DNA from: Thalassotalea loyana
GTDB taxonomy: Bacteria; Pseudomonadota; Gammaproteobacteria; Enterobacterales; Alteromonadaceae
Direction of reading: 5' to 3'
DNA: 64,000 nucleotides
Assembly: GCF_030161435.1 (NCBI RefSeq)
Contig: NZ_BSSV01000001.1
Coordinates: forward strand, 310,001-374,000
How positions within the stretch are numbered: the first letter of the stretch is position 1; every line of letters starts with the position of its first letter. The notes beneath the pieces are model-generated. The model worked only from the letters and a program-made list of their open reading frames with translations, ran no database searches and had not been told where the DNA came from. Both the position numbers and the translations under genes were made by a program. Of this stretch, positions 63,840 to 64,000 are shown one piece after another.

Positions 63840-64000
63840 TTAATGAGAAGCCCATGTGATTGCTTTATCCAATTCGTCAAATGAAAAGTGTTTTATTTCT
63901 GCGGCTAAGAAATGACTTGCTATATGCTCGCCAATCAAACTTATTGCAGAGTCAGTTACAAGTGCGACATGGCTGACCTTTTTATGATGATCTCCGACAA
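63840..64000 (-). CDS. SpoIIAA-like (STAS) protein, 5' end outside the window
   Basis: The 53 C-terminal codons are visible, from the window edge to a TAA at 63842-63840. VGDHHKKVSHVALVTDSA and the ending FSFDELDKAITWASH match the C-terminal half of SpoIIAA-like proteins (VGD-x-K-W ... F-D-x-x-E-x-A-x-x-W). It is 52 bp upstream of the glutamate-synthase-like gene, same strand. Confidence 0.65.
   Translation of the reverse strand, partial: VGDHHKKVSHVALVTDSAISLIGEHIASHFLAAEIKHFSFDELDKAITWASH

Overview
The window is AT-rich chromosomal DNA of a gammaproteobacterium, most likely a marine Alteromonadales (Colwelliaceae or Thalassotalea type). I base this on family resemblance of the core genes at the left end (MurU, DjlA, a DUF3530 protein, RluA, RapA) and on general codon and base use; I could not run a search. 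No rRNA, tRNA, CRISPR array, integrase or transposase was recognised.

Layout. (1) 1-6.1 kb: housekeeping block, murU(partial)-djlA on +, then DUF3530-rluA-rapA on -. (2) 6.4-11.7 kb: a PIN-PhoH gene cut off just after its Walker A motif, then a 66-codon ORF tightly followed by a complete PIN-PhoH gene (a phoAT-phoH2-like layout), then four small uncharacterised genes, two or more of which form a local paralogous family. (3) 11.7-50.1 kb: a dense metal-resistance module with three separate RND heavy-metal efflux systems (two Czc type, one Cus type), three CDF transporters (one frameshifted), a CadR/PbrR-like MerR regulator, a second MerR regulator with a CopA ATPase, CopC/CopD-like proteins, PepSY and ferredoxin-reductase membrane proteins, a diheme cytochrome, a porin-like protein and many His/Met/Cys-rich small exported proteins. 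Its left edge carries a 15-codon gene remnant. Its right edge carries a broken DUF5676 gene and a start-less second copy of the small gene found at 11,274, so the module looks inserted or recombined between related sequences. (4) 50.5-58.6 kb: one long + strand operon: thermostable-hemolysin/LuxI-like acyltransferase, acyl-AMP ligase, haem-oxygenase-like diiron oxidase, SDR, TPR protein, two-component system, cupredoxin, FTR1 homologue without its REXXE signatures, and an outer-membrane barrel. A perfect PmrA-type box (two YTTAAG half-sites, 5 bp apart) precedes it. This is the best candidate for an undescribed system. (5) 58.7-64 kb: diguanylate cyclase, small membrane protein, hybrid histidine kinase, YoaK-family protein, FMN-binding glutamate-synthase-like protein and a partial SpoIIAA-like protein.

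How the genes fit together. In region 3 each outer-membrane component gene is preceded by a small exported Cys/His-rich protein ending in an Arg-Pro-Pro tail (four examples), positionally like CzcI. Two near-identical MerR-type promoters (19-bp spacers, dyads, the same TACACT -10) suggest that the regulator at 28,026 controls both the CDF operon beside it and the CDF-methyltransferase-czcCBA operon at 18.1-25.6 kb. Copper would be handled by CusCBA with fused CusF domains, CopA, cupredoxin, CopC/CopD and His/Met-rich periplasmic proteins. Several short frameshifts (CDF at 27.85 kb, methyltransferase at 19.13 kb, GGDEF protein at 58.72 kb, DUF5676 at 50.02 kb) are either real decay or homopolymer sequencing errors, and this cannot be settled from the sequence alone.
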